Positions 60,855 to 64,000 of a stretch of 64,000 nucleotides of DNA are shown here, piece after piece. The notes beneath the pieces were generated by a model. The model made no database searches. It was given only the letters and a program-made list of their open reading frames with translations, and was not told the origin of the DNA. Positions within the stretch are counted from its first letter, which is position 1. Each line of letters begins with the position of its first letter. The position numbers and the translations under genes were made by a program. The DNA is from CAZUMW01 sp964621615 (GTDB lineage: Bacteria; Desulfobacterota; WTBG01; CAIYCZ01; CAIRTM01): NCBI GenBank assembly GCA_964621615.1, contig CAZUMW010000005.1, positions 1 through 64,000 on the forward strand, written 5' to 3'.

Positions 60855-61057
60855 TCCTTCGGGGTTTAAAACCCTCGCCTTCCCCGATATACCGTCGGGA
60901 TCTTCGATAGGCGAAGAATGATTATTGACTCAGAACGTGCTGTTCGTACAGGGTGCTTACCCTCAGGAGAATTTTTGTAGTTATGTGTTTTTCCTTTAGT
61001 CCCGACACGTCGGGAAAACTGAATCCACCGGCTTGCAGCCGGTGGTAGTTCAATTCT
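60855..61057. mobile_element. Probable IS200/IS605-type relic (hairpin ends, no transposase)
   Basis: About 200 bases hold three hairpins: TCGCC...GGCGA with an inner CCCGA/TCGGG, TCCCGACACGTCGGGA (61000-61015), and CCACCGGC-TTGCA-GCCGGTGG (61025-61044) followed by TAGTTCAATTC. The last is very like the right end of IS200/IS605 elements, in which GAATTGAACTACCACCGGC recurs. No tnpA or tnpB frame is present. It may be a non-autonomous derivative or the remains of one. The region between it and tRNA-Sec (61058-61384) is AT-rich with no gene. Confidence 0.45.
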
Positions 61058-61384
61058 ATGCTGTTGAGAAAACTTTACATTTCGTTAACAAAGCGTGTTT
61101 AACCCTGTAAAAAATTTCTAATGGCCTGATTTAACATCATTAATGTGCACTGCTACATTTTGGCGCAATATGGTGAAAGCGGCGTTATTTAGTGATTTCA
61201 CCCTTCATTCAACAGAGTATTCCACAGGTTGTGCACAGTTGGTGTTGATTAATAAACAATAACAAGATATTGTGGTCGCAGTGTGTTTTTAGTACCATAT
61301 GCCCTGACGTTTTGCTGCCTGACTGTAATTGAAGATTCTTGACCGTGTACCGATAAGATGATACAACGTATCATAGCTTGACAG

Positions 61385-61481
61385 GGAAGTGGTCAGGGTC
61401 TGGTGGCCCTCCTGGACTTCAAATCCAGTGGGAGGCGTTAACAGCGTCTCCGGTGGGTTCGATTCCCATGCACTTCCGCCA
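61385..61481 (+). tRNA. selC: tRNA-Sec (anticodon TCA)
   Basis: A 97-base tRNA whose acceptor GGAAGTG pairs with CACTTCC, followed by GCCA with encoded CCA. The anticodon stem CTGGA-CTTCAAA-TCCAG carries TCA in the loop. A long variable arm (GGGAGGCG...CGTCTCC) and a T-arm with GGTTCGATTCC complete the selenocysteine tRNA form. It implies UGA-selenocysteine incorporation in this organism. I found no UGA-interrupted family gene in this window. Confidence 0.95.
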
Positions 61482-61615
61482 TTTAATATTAACGGATACA
61501 TTGTGGCATGACAGTAAACGACCATTTCAGTTATTACCCATGTGATTGATGTTTGATCTCTTTGAGCGGTTCATCCACAGGCCTTCGTCTTACAATAGTG
61601 CAGCGGGAAAACAGA

Positions 61616-62611
61616 ATGACCAAACAGGAAAGAATCTTCAGCGGAATACAGCCGACCGGAATCATTCATGTAGGAAATTATGTGGGAGCGATCAGAAACT
61701 GGGTTGCTTTGCAGAAAGAGTATGAGTGTATTTTCTGTGTTGTCGATTATCATGCGATAACGATCGATCACGACCCGGAACGGTTTCATGATCAGATTAT
61801 GACCGCTGCCCGTACGCTCCTGTCCTGCGGTATCGATCCTGAAAAAAGCACCCTGTTTGTGCAGTCGCATGTGGCCGAACACACTGAGCTTGCATGGATC
61901 TGCAACTGTATCACTCCGATCGGCGACCTTGAGCGCATGACACAGTTTAAAGATAAATCCGAGCAGCACCGCGAAAACATTAATGCCGGGCTTCTGACCT
62001 ATCCGCTTCTTCAGGCCGCCGACATCCTTCTGTATAAGGCACAGGCCGTACCGGTGGGGGAAGATCAGGTGCAGCATATCGAAATTACCCGCAGAACCGC
62101 ACGCCGCTTCAACACCCGCTTCGGCGAGACGTTTCCGGAGCCGCGCTGGATTCTGTCTGAAACGCCGCGTATCCTCGGGCTTGACGGAAAAACAAAAATG
62201 TCCAAATCGCTTGATAATTATATCGGCATCCTGGAGCCGCCGGATGCTATATGGGAAAAGCTTCGCACTGCGGTTACCGATGAAAACCGCAAGCGGCGAA
62301 AGGATCCCGGCGACCCCGGTATCTGTAATCTTTTTTCCATGCACAAAGCGTTCACTCCTGCTGCGGAAATAGATCAGATTGCAGCCGACTGCAGAAATGC
62401 TGCGGCCGGCTGTGTAGACTGCAAGAAAAAGCTGTTCAGCCACATGATGCAGCACCTTGACCCGATCCAGCAGAAAGCCAGGCGGCTTGAAGAGCACCCC
62501 GATGACGTTGCGGACGTCCTTTCCCGGGGAGCTCTGCGCTGCACCAGCATTGCTGATTCAGTCATGTCTGAGGTTCGGGAAAAGCTGGGTATGCGGCGGG
62601 CGGCAGTGTGA
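61616..62611 (+). CDS. trpS: Tryptophanyl-tRNA synthetase
   Basis: I start at MTKQERIFSGIQPTG (61616); an upstream in-frame ATG at 61553 lacks family sequence. 331 residues. Class Ic signatures: the HIGH-like PTGIIHVGNYVGAI (residues about 12-25) and the KMSKS loop KTKMSKSLDN at about 200, with GEDQVQHIE recognising Trp-AMP. It lies 135 bases after tRNA-Sec and 7 bases before the next gene, so it is probably co-transcribed with the phosphodiesterase-like protein. Confidence 0.96.
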   Translation: MTKQERIFSGIQPTGIIHVGNYVGAIRNWVALQKEYECIFCVVDYHAITIDHDPERFHDQIMTAARTLLSCGIDPEKSTLFVQSHVAEHTELAWICNCITPIGDLERMTQFKDKSEQHRENINAGLLTYPLLQAADILLYKAQAVPVGEDQVQHIEITRRTARRFNTRFGETFPEPRWILSETPRILGLDGKTKMSKSLDNYIGILEPPDAIWEKLRTAVTDENRKRRKDPGDPGICNLFSMHKAFTPAAEIDQIAADCRNAAAGCVDCKKKLFSHMMQHLDPIQQKARRLEEHPDDVADVLSRGALRCTSIADSVMSEVREKLGMRRAAV

Positions 62612-62617
62612 GCGTTT

Positions 62618-63976
62618 ATGGCTCTGCGCAATTTTTTTAAAAAGAAAAAATCGCGCAGGCGTTTTGCCGTTATCGGTCTGGATGGTACGTCATTCGGCCT
62701 TATTAAGGATTTGAGCGCGCGGGGTATTATGCCCGCAATGGGCGCACTTCTTGATGACGGCTTTGCCTGTGAGATGTATACCGCGCTTCCGCCGGTGTCC
62801 TCTGTAACCTGGACATCGTTTCTGACCGGTGTGAATCCTGCAAAGCACGGCATATTCGGCTTTATGGACCGGCGCCGGGATTCCTACGGTATTTATTTTC
62901 CAAATGCAACACAGGTGCAGTCCCCCGCGCTGTATGACCTGCTGGGCAGCTGCGGTAAGAAAACCATTGCCCTTAATATCCCTCAGACATATCCCGCCCG
63001 ACGCCTGAGCGGTATGATGATCTCCGGCCCTGTTTCAATTGATCTTGACAGGGCTGTGTATCCTCCCCGGCTTGTTTCAGCCCTCAAAAAAACCGGCTAC
63101 CGTATCAATGTCGATTCTGAGCGCGATGGCTGTGATGCATCCGGGCATCTCCTGGAGCTGCGTGCCGTGCTTAAAAAGCGAGCGGACATGTTTCTGTATC
63201 TGATGGATAACGTGCCATGGGATGTGTTTATCGCAGTGTTTACCGGTGCCGGCACGATTGATCGTTTATTCCGGAATGTTTTGTGCAATACCGGCGACGC
63301 TCTGTATGAACAGGCGGTGGCGTATTTTCGTGAGCTCGACACTGTAATCGGCCGGATGGCTGAGCGGCTTGATCCCGATACCGGCTTTGCAATACTGTCT
63401 GACCACGGATGCGCCGGGCTGAAAAAACAAGTCAGCCTGAACGCCTGGCTCAAACAGCAGGGCCTCCTGTTTCTGAACCATGACGAGCCCATTTCCCTTG
63501 AGGACATAGACCCCGGTCGAACAAAGGCGTTTGCTCTTGATCCGAGCCGGGTATGCATAAATACAAAAGGCGTTATGCCCTGCGGGTGCGTTGAGCCCGG
63601 CAGGGAGTATGACCGGATCTGTAAGATGCTTAACGAAGCGTTTTTAAGCCTCAAAGATCCGGAATGCGGCGATCCCGTCATACAGCGTGCGTTCCGCAGA
63701 GATGAGCTATATAGCGGTCCGCTTATTGAACGCTCCCCTGACTTTGTTCTGTGCCCGCATCCCGGCTATGATCTAAACGCATCCTTTTCACGCACTGCTG
63801 TATTCGGTACAGTGGAGTGCAGCGGTATGAACACTGCCGAGAGTGCTTTTTTGTATGTGCGGGGCCTGCGCGGCCTCAGCAGGAAGCCGCATATCTATGA
63901 CCTTGTCCCGACGATGCTCTCGTATTTGCATATTCCCGTTCCGGACGGCATGGACGGCAGGCCGATACTCTGCTGA
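62618..63976 (+). CDS. Alkaline-phosphatase superfamily phosphodiesterase/nucleotide pyrophosphatase-like
   Basis: 452 residues. The fold is shown by FAVIGLDGTSFGLIKDL (first metal Asp), SSVTWTSFLTGVNPAKHGIFGFMD (nucleophile Thr followed by the conserved NPxxHGI), FAILSDHGC (second metal Asp-His), and a late histidine. These match the type I phosphodiesterase/nucleotide pyrophosphatase group that includes phosphoglycerate-mutase-like phosphodiesterases. The substrate is unknown. The window ends 24 bases after its stop. Confidence 0.85.
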   Translation: MALRNFFKKKKSRRRFAVIGLDGTSFGLIKDLSARGIMPAMGALLDDGFACEMYTALPPVSSVTWTSFLTGVNPAKHGIFGFMDRRRDSYGIYFPNATQVQSPALYDLLGSCGKKTIALNIPQTYPARRLSGMMISGPVSIDLDRAVYPPRLVSALKKTGYRINVDSERDGCDASGHLLELRAVLKKRADMFLYLMDNVPWDVFIAVFTGAGTIDRLFRNVLCNTGDALYEQAVAYFRELDTVIGRMAERLDPDTGFAILSDHGCAGLKKQVSLNAWLKQQGLLFLNHDEPISLEDIDPGRTKAFALDPSRVCINTKGVMPCGCVEPGREYDRICKMLNEAFLSLKDPECGDPVIQRAFRRDELYSGPLIERSPDFVLCPHPGYDLNASFSRTAVFGTVECSGMNTAESAFLYVRGLRGLSRKPHIYDLVPTMLSYLHIPVPDGMDGRPILC

Positions 63977-64000
63977 TGTCGCCGTGGATCTCTCCCCATC

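Noticed and set aside
61200..61250. Possible DnaA box cluster (TTCCACAGG, TGTGCACAG)
   Set aside because: Matches are imperfect and isolated, and no dnaA, dnaN or other origin gene is nearby.
61289..61525. A 78-residue open frame on the minus strand containing GSAWESNPPETLLTPPTGFEV
   Set aside because: It is the antisense of tRNA-Sec, a well-known false protein call; no ribosome site supports it.

Overview
The window reads as a chromosomal segment of a Gram-negative, motile or surface-sensing anaerobe, most likely from the Desulfobacterota (the former Deltaproteobacteria). This is an inference from gene content. It rests on a tungsten-type aldehyde:ferredoxin oxidoreductase, a selenocysteine tRNA, several bacterial enhancer-binding (sigma-54) regulators, many PAS-domain kinases, outer-membrane DUF1302/DUF1329 proteins, TonB, a GEMM-type (cyclic di-GMP) riboswitch and PilZ/HDOD proteins. 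No rRNA, prophage, CRISPR array or intact insertion sequence was seen. Genes lie on both strands in short operons separated by unusually long gaps, many of which hold hairpins or copies of a dispersed intergenic repeat.

Layout. 0-11.9 kb: a giant MEDS/PAS/GAF hybrid kinase, a solo DUF1329 protein, a DJ-1 family protein, and a minus-strand NarL-type signalling group (kinase, single-PAS protein, response regulator) with small Cys-rich proteins. 12-24 kb: a GEMM-I riboswitch in front of a secreted FN3/thrombospondin-type-3 protein, PRC-barrel and small membrane proteins around a large structured intergenic element, a sigma-54 activator, a PAS kinase translationally coupled to a CBS-tailed site-2 protease, a six-BON-domain protein, Hsp20 and glycerol dehydrogenase. 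24-33 kb: polX, ligA, a feoA-feoB-dtxR iron-uptake operon behind a perfect 22-bp palindrome, and a CheD-HDOD fusion. 33-36.3 kb: a MarR regulator with its own palindromic operator, an aldehyde oxidoreductase and a DUF169 protein.

36.9-46.9 kb is the most system-like block. It runs: a degenerate cyclase/AAA/TPR signalling ATPase; a DUF1302 barrel and a DUF1329 periplasmic protein; a sigma-54 activator with a Cys-cluster PAS region; then two transcription units encoding a small membrane protein, a PilZ protein and a second PilZ-like protein. Each of the two units is preceded by a near-identical 33-bp element centred on GTGTGGYGCCACAC, followed 120-123 bp later by a -24/-12-like promoter. This looks like a local sigma-54 regulon coupling an envelope module to c-di-GMP receptors.

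47-64 kb: a cNMP-binding protein, a PKD lipoprotein, a kaiB-kaiC pair with conserved KaiC phosphosites, a three-gene flavoprotein operon, an EAL-HDOD protein, an NCS2 purine permease, TonB, a secreted BACON-like protein, a SAP/Rho-N-like small protein, a relic with IS200/IS605-like hairpins, tRNA-Sec, trpS and an alkaline-phosphatase-superfamily protein.
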